Source: Drosophila miranda (Eukaryota > Arthropoda > Insecta > Diptera > Drosophilidae). Taken from it: 64,000 bases of DNA. A program made the translations under genes and the position numbers. This document shows positions 24,901 to 38,866 of the stretch, one piece after another (position 1 is the stretch's first letter; each line of letters opens with the position of its first letter). Location: the NCBI RefSeq assembly GCF_003369915.1, contig NC_046675.1:3968001-4032000 (forward strand), written 5' to 3'. The notes below the pieces were generated by a model. It was given only the letters and a program-made list of their open reading frames with translations, did no database searches and had not been told where the DNA came from.

Positions 24901-25158
24901 TGCGGCTCAAGAGATTGGGAGAGGAGGTCAGGGGGTTGGGTTGCGGGTAGATGGGGATGTGGCACTGACCTACTCGTGGCCTGTGGGGGCAGCAACAGCA
25001 ACAGACGAGCCTGCGCACGCAAATACCTGTTGCGCTGCCCCTGCTGCTGGCATGCTAATGCCACATTTTCATGAATGAGTCGCCATCAGCGGCGCAGCTG
25101 TTGCATGCCAATTGATTTGTGTATGTCCTTGTGCTTGTGCCATTCCAGCCGGGCCACC
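21922..25158. other. Divergent intergenic region between Mlc1 and unc80
   Basis: It holds the promoters of both genes. Minus-strand TATAAATA-type sequences occur near 22.69, 22.85 and 23.05 kb and any could serve Mlc1; I cannot choose. A good acceptor at 25139-25148 (GTGCCATTCCAG) lies ten bases before the unc80 ATG, so unc80 has an upstream noncoding exon. Open frames on both strands here lack splice support or homology. Confidence 0.45.
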
Positions 25159-28100
25159 ATGGTGACCACCAATGCCGGCGCAACGGCAACAGCCACAACC
25201 AACAACAACAACCTGCAGACGAACAACAACAGTCATGCGGCGAACAACAATAACGATGACTTTGACTTTGACCAGGACGATGGCCTGCAGGACCTGGGCT
25301 TGCCGGTGTCCGTCCAGACATTCCTGTGGCGCCAAATAGCCCCATTCATCCGGCCAAAGCTCGGAAAACTGCACGAATCTACCTGCCTGGTGAGTGTCCG
25401 ATGTGTGGTGTGCCCAGCGAATGGCAAGGTCAAAGTCCAATTCGGAGAGCGAGCCACATGATCGACGAAGGGCAGGCACACCGAGGGTGTGCGTGTGGTG
25501 TGCCCCATAAAGTTATTCTGAAAACTGTGCTGTAAATTCGCTATGCGTGTTTGTTGTAAGGATGATGGACTGTGTAACATAATCCAAAAAACCCTAATTG
25601 GCATTAACAATTCGAGACCAGAAAATATATACCTTATTCGATGTTCTCTCGTTTTTGATTTTCTCAGCTAAATTCAAGGACAAAATTGATAAACCAAAAA
25701 ACTTGACATTGATGTTTGATGTATTCTTATTCTTTCCTGCATTCGATATGATATACTTTCTTATAACTAAGATACTAACACGACCACCTTCTTCCACAAA
25801 CCAAACAACAACAACAACAAGAACAGTCCTATCTTCAATATATACTCGTACTAACAGACAGGGAATGTTTCTGAGGGGACCGACCAACCCAACGCTTTAT
25901 AGGCTGTCACCCAATCACCTCGAAAGAAACATTTCCAGTGCTCGTACTCGTATATGTATGTTAACCTATAATATTTGTTTACTATGTGCCTTTCCCCACA
26001 AAAAAACAAACGACAAACCACTATAACATTAACAACAAACTGTACAAATTAACATTGTAAAATCTTTCGCAATTTGTCTGAATCTGAATGTAGTTTTGTC
26101 AACATGCACCGGGACACCATGTAAGTTATAAATGTCTCTGCCAGACATACAACCCCTTATCTAGCTCTAGTCCTTGTTAGCCCAATCTACAGATGAATTA
26201 GGGAAGAAATCTCCAAGATCCCAGATCACCCAGATCTCTGTACATTGAGTTGACTAGCCCCCCATTTTCCTTTTGCTTTCAATTGTAGATGTTGTGCGTT
26301 TCTTGTGCCTATGATTAAGATTTATGTTTGTGTTTGAAAGCCATTATTTTGCTATACTGTAGATAGTCTTGGCATAACCCTAACATGTATTGCCAGTCTT
26401 ACCTCATAATAAATCTCTTCTCACCCGCCGCCCAACATATCGATGCTAAGGAGTCGAAGGAAGCCTGCAAGGTAGGTGGCAGAGAATACTTATCATCCTG
26501 GCATGTTTAACTAATGATCCATGTCCATTTCAGTCCTTTGAGAAAGTGCTCGTGCAGAACATACAGTTTGGTCTCTCGCCGCCCCTTACGAAGGCCCTGG
26601 GTGCCATTCCGCGCTGGCGTCTGCTGCAGGGCGCACTGCCACATGTCATGCACGCTTGCGCCGCCCTGCTCTACAATCGGGTGAAGGATATGCAGGCCAT
26701 TGGGCCTGTGGAGACCAAACTGCTATACACGATGCAGTGGATCCTGCTCTATGCGGCTGAGGAGTGTGCCGACGACGAGGGCGGCGAGGAGCTCGGTCTG
26801 GGCGAGACTCCGGCGGAGCCCAAGTCGAAGCCCATAGAGCAGTACCTATTTTCAGTGCCAACGATTGCAGTAAGTGCAATGCCAAGTACTAACGACAAAT
26901 ACCGTCTAATTTCCATAATTTTCCCTTTCCCTTTGAGCTCTTTGTGTATCTGTTTGCACCAATCATAAGCCACCTCAAGGAATCGGATTTCCAAAACTTT
27001 CGCCTGGAGAACGGCATAAAGCTGTGGCAAGGCATGTGGGATAATCGCGCACCGGGAGCTCCGTGCTTTACGGCTCCGGTAAAGCCCAAGGCCCGCAATC
27101 TGCTCTGTGCGCCAACTCCCAAAGGATCCACCGATGTGTTTCCCACACGAAAGCACTCCCTGAGTGCCGATGCAATGTCCCCTAAAGCCGACTCACCACA
27201 GAGCGGCATCTCTGACTATGGAAGGCAGGACGAGGAGGTAAAACCGGTGGGGAATATATGGCAGGACGATCCACTAATGCATTCGAATTTCATCTAGGGC
27301 TCTTGGGTATCTTCTCCCAAGGAATTTGCTTTCCCCGAGACCATTCCAGAAGAGGCCTCCAGCGTGGAAGACGAACGTGTCGTAATATTTAGGCTGCCAT
27401 CAGCGCCGCAACTCATGGATAATTCATTTTTTACGGTAAGGAAACTAGTCAATACCTTATCCTCACATAAGCTATATATTCTTTATTCCAGGCCGACGCT
27501 AGCCTTCTGCAACAGCAGCAATCGCAGAGTCGTCGAGGCAGTCGACAGTCCATGAACTCGCGCGACAAGGACAAAATTCCCTCCACAAAATTCGAGTTCG
27601 ATCAGCAGGAGCTGATGCGCGGGGCATCGATGAAGGAGAAGCGCAGTGCCTCCATCGAGAAGGAGACGGACTCGGATAAGTCCGAAAGTGTCAAGGCAGA
27701 TGTTTCGGCAGCCACCTTCCTCGATGTGGCAGTGCTGCGTTGCCTCTTCATCTCGCACTGGCAGGAGGAGGGCATCTTCTGGAGCCTGCAATATCTATAT
27801 AATCGGTAAGAATATCCAAACGTTCCTCTTGATATACATACATATATAGACATACGTTTCTCACTGTTTTTATGGCAGTCTCAGTGATATTGGTGAGGAG
27901 GCGGCCATTACCTTGAATCAGCCCCGGAAGCGTTCCAATTCCTTGCCCATACCACAAATCGAGATATCGCTGTATCAGGGTCCCGGCAGCAACAGTCGCG
28001 ACAGTCCGGGCAGCTCTGTGGTGAAGGACTACATCGAAATACCAGAACCATCGCCGACAGTGACAGCTGTTGTTGGTACGCACATTTTGAAGATTAACTC

Positions 28101-29860
28101 TGGTCGATATTCATAAAAATTCCTCCTTTGCAGAAGAACCCCCCACTGCACCCAGCAGCTCAGAGCGTCGCGGCAGCGAAAAAAAGAAGCGCGTCAAGAT
28201 GTCCGATCTGCGGACCTTTGTCGAGACGAAAATGTTTTCGAAATCGGAGAAGAACTTGGAAAAAGTAGGGCTCGATACAAACTCTGCCAATGGCAAGACA
28301 CCACTGCAACTGCAACAAGCAGTAAGCCCAAGCCAAACCTGATGTTTTGTTTGCTGTTACTGTTCTTACAATAAGTGTTTTCCTGCCTGTCCACCCACGC
28401 CTAAGACCCACCCATACATAACCTCAATAATCGTATGAATATGCCCCCAATGTCACTGCTGTTTGTTTGGCTTTATTGAGAGTTGTCTGTTTTACTCATA
28501 CTGTACTTATTATCACATTTTCTTATATACTCCCCTAATGGTTACGCTTTCATTCAATCCCCTTAGGAGTACCATCGCAGCCTGGACACGGGGGAGAAGA
28601 AACTATCACGCTCTGCATCCATGATCAGTCGCGAACCAGCCAGTAACCTGATCAAGGGAAAATCCATGCCAAGTCTCAGGTAACTACACGAATCCCCTCC
28701 CACTGTAAGCCCACCTCAAAAACATAAACGACTCTTGGAACAGGCCTATGACACCAGAACACCAGAACACAAAAAAACACTCCCACACTTCCAATAGATT
28801 CTCAACAATTTCTCATAATCTTCAGAGACTTGTTCTGTGTTCTTAAGCTAATGCTACTATATATTCTATACCTTATGTACTACAACTTTCTCTTATGATC
28901 AACCAGCTGTCTGCTTGATAGCGGGTGAGTTTTCGTCCACTAAACAGATAATTCTTAACCTCCTCCGATCTCTCAATCTGTGTACACATTTGTATCTATC
29001 AAAGTGCTTCAACACCTATATCACCCCTTCCGCAACTTTCAAATGTATGCCTTTTATGCCTGCTTACCTCTGGCACCACCTGTCTTTGCCTGCCTCTTTC
29101 TCACCACCACCCGAACCCCCAACCCCCAGCTTTTCCTCTCTTTTGACCCTTAAGCTTGCCGCACTTTGGTTTGACTAATGCCACACACACAACTTTTCGC
29201 ACGTCTGCTACAAAATGCAAGATTTTACAGATACGTAGAGCCACCCAAGGCCCCAAGACCTTCGCAGGTGGCATGTCCACGCTCCACGGCATTCTATCCA
29301 AGGAATCCCATCATTACGGTGACAGAACACACTCCGACACCGTCGCCGGACTACATCAAGCGACAGGTAAATATCCAATGGACATATATCTCTTTTATAC
29401 AATCTAATGTCTTTATATCGACAGGGTTCCATTGATTCCCAGCTGGATGCGTTGAGCAATGGTGGCAGCATCGGTGGCATGGGTGGAAATGGCGGGGGCA
29501 ATGGGAGTGGCGGCGCTGGTAGCTCCACTACCCGGTATCGTGGCCAAATGCTGCGCTCCCACACAGACTCGCACATCGATTATACGGGCGTAGATGAGTC
29601 CGAGGCACCCGGCTCCTCCTTTTACATAACGCGGGATGGCGGCATTGACTACGAGATCATCTTGCTGGCCATAAGCAATGTGTTTAAGCGCGATCCGGCC
29701 TTGGTCTGCTCTCTCCGCGTCCTGGAAGCGGGCCTGAACATCTGCGAACTTCTCATCGAGATGGGGGTCCTGAAGCTGGGAGAGCATGCTCATGAGATAT
29801 CCATGAGCATCACACGACGAGCTCTCCAGGTGCTTGGCTGTCCACATGGATGCAATGACG
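25159..29860 (+). CDS. unc80: unc80 coding exons 1-12 (N-terminal part)
   Basis: Exons are 25159-25389, 26451-26471 (21-nt microexon, weak acceptor CTAAG), 26534-26869, 26938-27237, 27298-27435, 27492-27805, 27879-28075, 28134-28321, 28567-28679, 28907-28924 (18-nt microexon), 29231-29366 and 29425-29860. Both microexons keep the frame when skipped. Without the first, STCL joins SFEKVL, the register of the human protein. The first intron (25390-26450) is about 1.1 kb and shows only chance open frames. Confidence 0.88.
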
Positions 29861-32800
29861 GTGAGTAGTTCCAGATATATTTTCTATATCTTCACATTAA
29901 TTTAATCCATTAGGTGTTCGCGGTCCTCCGGCTGACTTTCTGCGCAATCAGTGCCAGAAGATCCTGTCACGAATGCTGCGCCAGGCCGGACAGCGCACCA
30001 AGCGATACATGCAGGAGATGGTCAAGACATCGCCACTCCCAGAGCTGATTGACTACTTCCATGCCTTCCTGGCCTTCTGTGTGGATCCCAGCTCCCTTTT
30101 GTCGCCATTAAGTGAGTGTCCTGCGTTTTTAACCATTAGCTAGCCGAATTTCTTAGCAAAACTGCAAATGCGGGGCTGGCTTGGATTTGCATCCAATGTA
30201 GGCGCACCCAAAAACCCCAATCCCAATCTCTAAAATCGTACAAGTCTCCTGAGTTCCATTGGACATTTTGTGTTGGGCTGCCTCCTGCCTCCTGTTATCT
30301 CCCCTATCTTTCTATCCTTTGTTTGGTTTGCTCTTGGACTGGCTTGTATCTTGACCCTCTTGCCCCGCTGTTCCCTCTTCTTGCATGCCACGACTTTGCT
30401 AATGCTTTTGAGTTGTCCTTCCTTCCTTACTCCTCCTTACTGTCACCACCAATACTCGTACGTTGTATATATGTGTATGTATGAAATGATGCAAATAGCT
30501 CATAAACGTCAGAGTGGATATAAAAATGCTAACACCGATCTTGGCGGCGTACCAGGTCAGGGCGGCTATTCGACAAATTTTAGTGGTGGCATGAACGGCG
30601 GCGCCGAGTCCCAAGTCGTTGGCGCTGTCTTCAAGCCGCTGGTCAGCCGCTTTGTGGAGGCAAGCAAAGATCTGAAATCGCCAGAGAATATCGCCCTATA
30701 TGGCGACATCCGTCAGTTCGTCACCTACGTGAAGGGGGCTCATGGTGGACCATTCCGTATGGTGGCCCTTAGCGGTATACTAGCCGTCACACCGCGTCCC
30801 CACAAAAAGGGACCGACGGCCCAGACCACTCGTGTGATAAGGTGAGATCCGTATTCATAAATCTATAAAGCATGATTGATTCTGTAATCCACCTTCTTTT
30901 CAGACACATTCCACAGTCCAATGTGACGCACAGCATCCAGAACGATGACAATCGCTCCCAGCGCCGTTTGCTGCTGAAGAAACGGAGCACTTCATCGGCC
31001 TGCGCGGTAGTGAGTGATGGCCAAGGCGCTGATATTTATGACTAATCCCCCGAATTGTCATTGCAGAGCCTGCTGGAGACGGAGACCTGCGAAGAGCACT
31101 ACAAGACCAGCCAATCGCCGTTGAGCAACTTCCGGCGTCGCACCACCGGGGTGCGACCGACGCTGACGCCACGACACAGTGAGCGTGCGCTGCTCTCCGA
31201 TTCCACGTCCAGCTCGGAACGCAATTCGTTGGGACGGCTCAGCGGCTTGGTGCGCTGGTTTCGCGGCACGCCCAAGGAGGCATCGTCCATTGATCTGGAG
31301 ATTGGCTCACTGAATCCAGAGATATCCTCCACATTTATGAGGCACGCCTCGCTGAAGATACAGCGGGGACGGTCTAGCGATGGCATTGGCCGTTCCATAC
31401 AGCGCGCCAAGCGACGCGTCGAGAGGCGGCTGAACCGTTTCGGCGGCATTGTGAAGGGCAAGAAGAAGGTGGGTGGCATCGAAGAGACAGCGGACTTCAG
31501 TCGGCGCAGCTCCTCGGATATGTGCGACGGACCCCGCGAGTCCGAGGTGGTCATTCTCAAGGAACGGAAGCTCGTGCCCACTGAGCCAGTGCGAGTGGGC
31601 ATGCTGCGGCTCTCCTTCCTCCTAGAGACATGTGCACCCGGCTCGTTTCCCGATCCCCAGCTGGTGGCTGCCGTCCTGGATTTGGTAAGACTTGGCAGAC
31701 TCAATCCTGATGACTCCCCAAACTGATATTAAAACTTTGTGTCCATATTAGCCTCAAGCTCCTTTGGTCTCGCGCGCCACTTTCTTGCTGGAATGCGCGC
31801 ACTTTGTGCATCTGTGCAACAAGGGTCAATGGCCCGCCTGGATGAAGCAGAACGTTGGCAGCTATCGGGCGTCGGGGGCCAACATCAATGTCAATCAGCT
31901 GAAGCAGCAAGTAAGCCAGACCAGTGCCCGGCGTACCCACATCCTGCAGCGGGCCGCTGGCAAAATGTTTCACCAATGGGCGGAGATGGTGGGCGCTCGT
32001 CTAGAGGAAATACTCTTCACCGAGCGACTGCAGTACGAGGCGGTTAATGCCAGCCTGACCGATCCCGAGAAACAGAGGGAGCTGCTGCAGCAGGACGAAG
32101 AGGAGGACTTCCTTGATGAGACATCCGTGAATCCGCACGGGAATGACTGTCCGCATTCGCTGAAACTGATTGCCTGCGTACTGCTCTTCGAGATTACGGC
32201 CTTTTTGCGAGACACTTACATAATGCTGCCGAAGACATCGAAGCTGATACATCGGGACAAGCCAGCACCTTGGGAGAAGGTCTACCGCGAGGCGAATCGT
32301 CGCTGGTCCATGGCCCTAAGCTCCATGGGTCACTCGCAGACTTCGGCCCAGAGCCTGCAGTCCATCGCAGCGGGAAACGATGGCGCCGGTCAATCGGAAC
32401 GGAAGATTTCGTTTGTGCTCCACGAGCCAGACAACGAGTCGGAGAACAGCAGCAACACCACCTTAACCAAGGAGGGAGAAGAAGGTAATCAAATCAAACT
32501 GAACGCCTACGTTCCCCTACTAAGTTATCCTTTCCACCAGCACCTCGTCGCCCTGCTGCTGCGTCTGCAGTGCGTCCGTTTTTGCTGCGCCGAGGCACGG
32601 CAACGACCACGGGCGGATCCTTCAAGCGTCGCTCCCTGAAACTGCGTCGCAACACAAAGGACAGCAAGGAAATAGAAACTGATTGTAAGTATAACCAATA
32701 GACAACTATTCTCCAGATATTCACACCCCTTCCCATCCTCTTTGAAGTTAACACGCAATCCCGACGCAAGGTCTCGTCGCTCTCTGACCGCAGTGACACC

Positions 32801-35800
32801 TCGGAACAGGGAATGATTAGTGGCGGTGAGGAGTCCCCGGGCATCCTCAGCGACGACCAGCAGCCCGAGTCGCCAACGGACTCCAATGAAAACGATGATA
32901 CGGCAAAGAATATGCCCTGGCTCAAGGCAGTCATCGAGATGATGTCCAGCTACAATTACTACTGCACCCACAAGGGATATTGTCATCCGTTCTGCTACAA
33001 GCGACACATGCGGTCCTGCACACGACTAATAAAAGCCACAAGAAAGGTGAGATTAGAGTTGGTGTTCAAACGGAACTTTTCTTTAATGGAATTTCCCTAA
33101 TTCCCTGACAGGTCTATGGAGAAGAATTCGGCTTTACCTTTGATGCAGACCATCCTACGGTGGAGCCCACAGTCATTAGCTCCAGCAAGCCGCACACCTC
33201 GCGGGCCCGCTCCACGCGCAAAGTATCCGAGCAAAGCTCAACGCAGACATCTCCGTCCAAGCGCAAGGATAGCTTGTCCCGCAAGGATCGGTATGGAATG
33301 ATCTTGTAAGACAAGTCTAGACCTCATTTTGGTTCTCGTTTCTGTAGCATCAGCGATGATCCTGACCTGGAAATGGCGGAAAAACTGGCGAAGGCTTTCC
33401 GCCAGGAGAAGGAAAAAAAGCTGCAGGAGGAACCACCGATCTTGAAGTTTATTCGGGTCCACATACGCAACCTGTTTCACTTTCCACTGGCCACCCTGCT
33501 GAAGGGTGCCGTTGTCCTCACCGAGGAGATGGTGATTGAGGCAATGCCCGCCGCTTGGGAGCTATTACTGGAGACCAATCACGACACGGCCACATCGAGT
33601 GCTGCCGTATTCCTGATGGGCTCCGTGAAGGCACAGAATTTCGCCTTCGATATCATGCAAAGAGCCTTGAAGCACAGGGATCCGGATATACGCATTGGCG
33701 CCATTCAGCGCTATTTGGTGCTCTGGAAGTGCCGCTTCCATGTGTGGCCTCGCATGGAGGATAACGCACACGATGTTACCTTTAAGGTGCCACCGGGCGG
33801 CATTGAATTCACATTGCCGTCGCCGAAAATTGGTATCGAAAGCCTGCCGGTGGTGGATCCCCCCTGGATGCCCGTGCAGCAGACCAAAGATATGGACGTG
33901 ACGCTCAACCAAGACAGACATGTGAGTGAGAAGGCTGCAGTAACACTGGGCTATGTAGGAAACGGGAGGGAATCCTTTATGGCCACTAAATAATTGATTT
34001 ACTTTACAGCGCTCCCTGGTCACCGCCACGAAGAGCCGCAAAATGCAGCAGACGGAGGCCATACGGAATGCCCTGCGCCAGCAGCGGGACAAACAGCGAG
34101 CCGAGAGGCACAGCTTCCTAATCACCATGATACCGATCAGTCAGCAAGCCTCACACGAACCTGGCATGGAAAAATTGGAGGACCATGAGGATCAAGAGGA
34201 ACTCGATGGCACACGAATGTCTTCGCACCTCCATCACTCCCATTCGCTCTTTCCCTCCGTACTGTGCTCGTCCGTTATGCAGATTGTGGGCTGCCTGGAC
34301 GATGCTGCCATTGGATCGGATGGTAATGCAGTCTACGAGATTGCCTACCAGGTGATTTGGGTGTGCCTTGTCGAGGAATCGGCTCTTTTCCTGCGCTATG
34401 TGTTTGAGCGCCTGACCCGCGATCGACAGGACCAGATGTTCAAGCTGCTGCGACACCTCATACGCTTTGTGCCACGTCTGCCCCAGCAGGCGGCCTTTGC
34501 CCTCTACAACTCTATCATTGGATACATCATGTTCTATGTGCGCTCGTCCAACGACCTGAAGCAGGAGCTCGTGGGATCAGCCCTGTCTGTGCTCTGGATG
34601 GTTGTGCACTCTGTCCACGGCATTATGTTCAAGGATTTGAAGCAAATTCTGCGCAAGGAGCAGTGCGATGCCTCCATTTTGCTTACCGCAAATGTGCCTG
34701 CTGCCAAGAAGATTGTGGTACACGGACCTGCTGATGACGATTACAATATACCCTCGCAATTTCCAGTACAAGAGGATACACTGTTCTGCCAGTTGTTGAA
34801 GGAGGCCCTGGACTATTATCCCATTGATGAGAGGAATACTAGCCATTACTGTCTAGTGGATTATAAGAGCAGTAAGTTTTCATTTAATTGAAGTTCTCCA
34901 GCTCATTTTAATTTTCTTTCATTCTTGTATGCTAGGCAAAATCCTCAATCCCAATTGGTACATAAGGGACTTGTATTTTTTCAAACGATCGCAGTATCCG
35001 GAGGTTCGTCTAATGCTAATGCGTCCCGAAGAGTCCTTCCTGGCTCTGCAGAAACAGGAGTTGTCGAAAAAGTTCGTTGAGATCGGCAAAGTGCATCTGA
35101 CTTGGGCCATTCTCAAGAATGTGGACATGGTGGTGCAACGTGTTGTCTTCCTGCACGAGGAGCTAATGAAGCTGCCCTCCTTCCCTCGGAAGGCACTGGA
35201 GGTGGACCTGGATCTGCACCACGGCGGCGAGTATGGCAAGGTGCTGCTCGGCCTGGATGTTTTGCACAAGTTTATGTGGGTTCGTCTGATAGCCCGCATG
35301 TTCGAGGCCATGGCTGGTAATTTCGCATACTCGGCGGACATACAGCTCTTCCTCAATGTGCTCTCTGGCGCCTCCATCCTCCACGCCGAGGATTCATGCA
35401 TAATGCGCTATGTGATGGCCACATTCATCAACGCTGCTTTCAACTTTAAGAACATATTCTCCACGAATGGGTACTTTATGATTATGCCCACACTGCTGCA
35501 AGTTTATTCCCTCCATCAAACCAACAAACTAATCACGACGACCATCGAATACGCTGTAAAACAGTTTTACCTCCTCAACAGAAAGCCCTTCATTCTGCAA
35601 ATGTTCGGCTCCGTTTCCGCCATACTCGATACGGACGAGGATGGCACCTACGGAGAGGCGCATAAGGTGCAGTCTAGCTGCCTTTTCAATTTATTGCTCA
35701 GCCTGGAGGATCCTTCACCAGATCCACTCAACATTGCGGAGCTGGTCAAGGAGCCCAAACCCCTGAAAGCGATTGACTTTTGTTATCATGATGAAGATGA

Positions 35801-38632
35801 CGATGTTACGGTATTGGACTGCATCACGCTCTGTGTGATGGTCGTCTCCTACTCGGCGGAGAGCACTCGTGGCTATCAAATGCTTGTGAGTACTCACTAA
35901 AGTCTCCCCAATCCTGTCTTCATTGCATTGTGTTGCTCTTTCAGATCATTCTGGAGGCCATTCTGCCTTGCTATCTGCAACAGATTCAATCGCCCAGCTA
36001 CATTCCACTTCAGGGCAAGTCCGAACGCGACATCATCTTGCAATTGGCTGTGGCCATTCGCACCATGGTTCACAACTGCGAAGGCCTGGCCAAGAGCTAC
36101 AATGGACCCTATCGCAACAGTCCCGAGCACAAGGGATCCTCACAACGAAACTGCAGCCGAGGACCGCCCTGTTCACCTGGTCTTGACTTTGAGGAGGAGT
36201 CGCATCCAAAGTATGTGACAGATGCGCGTACCAAGAATATGATGGATTCTGCTGAGGATTCCGAAATGATACGCACTGAATATCGGCGACCTCGTGATGT
36301 GCTGCTTTCCGTTGTGGCGGATTTTCTAACCAAATCCACGGCCCGTCTGGCAGAGCTGGCAAAGAAGATGCCTGCCGACACGAAGCCTACTGAGGTCCTG
36401 GACGCCAAGTGTCACATACGTCTCGCAGACATCGCTCACTCGCTGCTAAAGGTATCACCCTATGATCCAGAGTCGATGGCCTGTCGTGGGCTCCAACGTT
36501 ACATGCAGGCTGTGCTGCCTCGGGCGGAATGGTCAAACGACACCTTGCGCAATGCTCTGGTAACTATACTACGGCGTATCGATAAGGTGTTCCTCAAAAT
36601 ATCGAAGAAACCATCGATTCGACGGAACACGGACTGGGAGGCGGCCGCCGGACTACTCAAAGGCATTCACGAGACGATTATCCGGCATTCCTATGTTTTG
36701 CACTGGCAGCAGATGAAGACTCTAATTAACACCGTGCAGAATCTGATTGTAAATGAGCCCGGCTCTGGCATTCCCGAGGGCGTCTCCAGTGCAGGGGCAG
36801 CGCTCATGTCTCAGAATCCGCCGGCCTTTTTCTGCTCGGCCGTGGTGCGTCTGGTGGCCCTACAGGTGGTCAGCCCCGTGGACTGTTTTTCTCTTGTCCA
36901 AATATGCGGAGGCAGCGCCGAGTTTGCCACGCAGGAAAAGGCCGAGGGATTTCTGATGCATCTGATCATGCCGCTGTGTCTGAAGGTCTGTTCGGGACGC
37001 GGCGTTTCGGATGTTGGCGAGCTGAAGATGACCGATGTAACCTTCCTGCTCACCGCCGTCCTCAATGCAATGAGTCCCCCAGCGGGACGAACAGGTCAGG
37101 CTGTGTCCCAGATCAATCGAGTCACGGGAGATCTGCGAGCCGGCTCTCTTACCTTCACCGGCAGCCGTGATGCCAAGCGTCCAGCACGCATTTCCGGCTC
37201 TCTCTATCAAGCGGCCTTCTTGGCCCTGCGCATCGTGTGCATCTGCTTTGAGAATCGCCTGTCTACCGAGTGGCCTCGCATTGTACGGGTGATGCGGGAT
37301 CTAGGCAGACGAAACGAAGCTGCTCCCGATCTATGGAGCTTCATGGAGTTCGTAGTCACCCACCGCACGCCACTCTACATTGTTCTATTGCCATTTATTA
37401 TGCATAAGGTAAGGATTAAACGTTGAAGTTTGAACGGATTGTAGCTTCCCATCTGCTGCAGATCTCACAGCCTCCCATCGGCGATCACGAGCGACACATG
37501 CAGTTCATCATTAGAGAGCGTCTGCGCGGAACACCACCACAAGGCGGCATCAAGTCCAAGGGAGCCCTGCTGTTGGAGCTGGCCAGAGAGTTGCGCGACC
37601 TGCGTGACGAACTGGAGGAGAAGCGATATGGTAAGTCTATGTGGTGGCCGCTGACAGTTTCCACACATCCGCTTATGTTTCAGTCTCCACAGATCGCGAG
37701 AGTTCCGAGCAAAAGAAGAGCGACACACCGGCGGCCACCAGTGCGGCAGATGCCCACAAGTCCCAGCAAAGACCTTCACTTATATCTATCTTCACAGGGA
37801 CAACTACCGGCCAGGCCACCCACTCGCATGTCTCCGCTGTACCAATCGACTCACGCAGCGGCTCCGGCGGCATCTGCACGCCCAGCGATACGTTGTCACA
37901 GCAAACACTGCACCCGCCGCGAGAGTCATTGTCCAGCAGCTCAACGGGACGAGATCCACACACCACAACAAGCGAGAGTCAGAGCGGGGATGGAGAGGCA
38001 GGATCAGCGCCGACACTGGTTGGCGCAGCGCCCAGTGGTTCAGGCCATGGTACTTCCGGGACGGTATCTGCTTTGCCCTCGCACATGTCGCACTCTCAGT
38101 CGCTTCAGCAGCCGCCATTTAAAGCCCAGCCACCAAAGCTGCGCTTCGTTTCGTCTGTGGAATTCAGGCACTCTTCGGGAGAGACATCGACCACCCCGCT
38201 GTCGCCCGAGAGTCCTGCCGAAGATAGCTCGGGTGATCATACACGTTCACGTCTACAGCGCTCGAAGGCTGCCAGTCGCAAGACCTTCAGGCTAAAGCGC
38301 AGTCGGCTTACGCCTATGGAGCCACCAAGCATCGTAAGCCGATCCCAAATCTCTAATACTAATCTGTAACCTTACATTAAATAATTTGAAAGGTTACATC
38401 GCTATCCCAAGAGGAGCAACAGCCTCAGGCCCAGCCCAAGGCAATTGGTGAGATATCCTGGGACTCGGTGTCGCAGACATCCTCCACATCCGGCTACCGG
38501 GACAATAATAGCTTGCAGACGGGTCTGCTCTCGCCGGATGGCTCATTGGGCGGTCTAACTCTGGGTCGCTCCCCATCGCAGCACTCACTTTTAATGGTGT
38601 TCGAGGGACAGGACGAAGACACACTTATTTAA
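25159..38632 (+). CDS. unc80: UNC80 homologue, NALCN sodium-leak channel complex subunit
   Basis: UNC80 is a very large scaffold that joins UNC79 and the NALCN/Narrow-abdomen channel to control neuronal excitability. Twenty-seven coding exons give about 3318 aa; human UNC80 is about 3258 aa. Family anchors are VSVQTFLWRQIAPFIRPKLGK at the N-terminus, SFEKVLVQN...GLSPPLTKAL, LFVYLFAPIISHLKES, VLRCLFISHWQEEGIFW, NMPWLKAVIEMMSSYNYYC and the conserved C-terminal half with HEAT-like helices. Basic and serine-rich linkers lie between the conserved blocks. The start is the ATG at 25159, just after a spliced leader acceptor. Exon coordinates are given in the next three entries. It is divergent from Mlc1 and convergent with YL-1. 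Confidence 0.95.
29914..34871 (+). CDS. unc80: unc80 coding exons 13-22 (middle part)
   Basis: Exons are 29914-30111, 30499-30841, 30904-31009, 31067-31684, 31752-32484, 32541-32684, 32748-33046, 33112-33290, 33348-33921 and 34010-34871. The donor at 31009 could instead be at 31006 (GCG|GTAGTG), removing one valine. This part holds a strongly basic region (RAKRRVERRLNRFGG), a cysteine-rich stretch (THKGYCHPFCYKRHMRSC) and long helical segments such as VFLMGSVKAQNFAFDIMQ. Confidence 0.9.
34936..38632 (+). CDS. unc80: unc80 coding exons 23-27 (C-terminal part)
   Basis: Exons are 34936-35885, 35945-37408, 37462-37630, 37684-38333 and 38393-38632, with TAA at 38630. The two large exons carry the conserved C-terminal helical region, for example LNPNWYIRDLYFFKRSQYPE. 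The last two exons are Ser/Thr/Pro-rich and probably disordered, ending SLLMVFEGQDEDTLI. Confidence 0.92.
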
Positions 38633-38843
38633 CAATCACAGAATGGCGACCGGGCCTACGAACTCTAGTGACTAGCGTGACTTTCAGAGACACAATTAGC
38701 ACGAATTTGAGATAGAATAGTACTCGTATAATATAATATATATATGAATATGTGTTGGGTAGTTGGATGTTAAGTTTTATAGAAGAATCGCTGTTTTCCA
38801 ATTTGTGCCCCGTTTTGTACATGATGAATTACCTTAAAATGTT

Positions 38844-38853
38844 AATAAATAAA
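38844..38853 (+). terminator. unc80: unc80 polyadenylation signals
   Basis: Two overlapping AATAAA hexamers lie about 215 bases after the unc80 stop. They sit only about 15 bases before the YL-1 stop codon on the other strand, so the two transcripts overlap or nearly abut. Confidence 0.6.
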
Positions 38854-38866
38854 CACGGTAGCCGTT

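Noticed and set aside
25598-26026. 142-codon plus-strand frame in the first intron of unc80
   Set aside because: A/T-rich and low in coding quality, it lies between good unc80 splice sites and encodes no recognisable domain.
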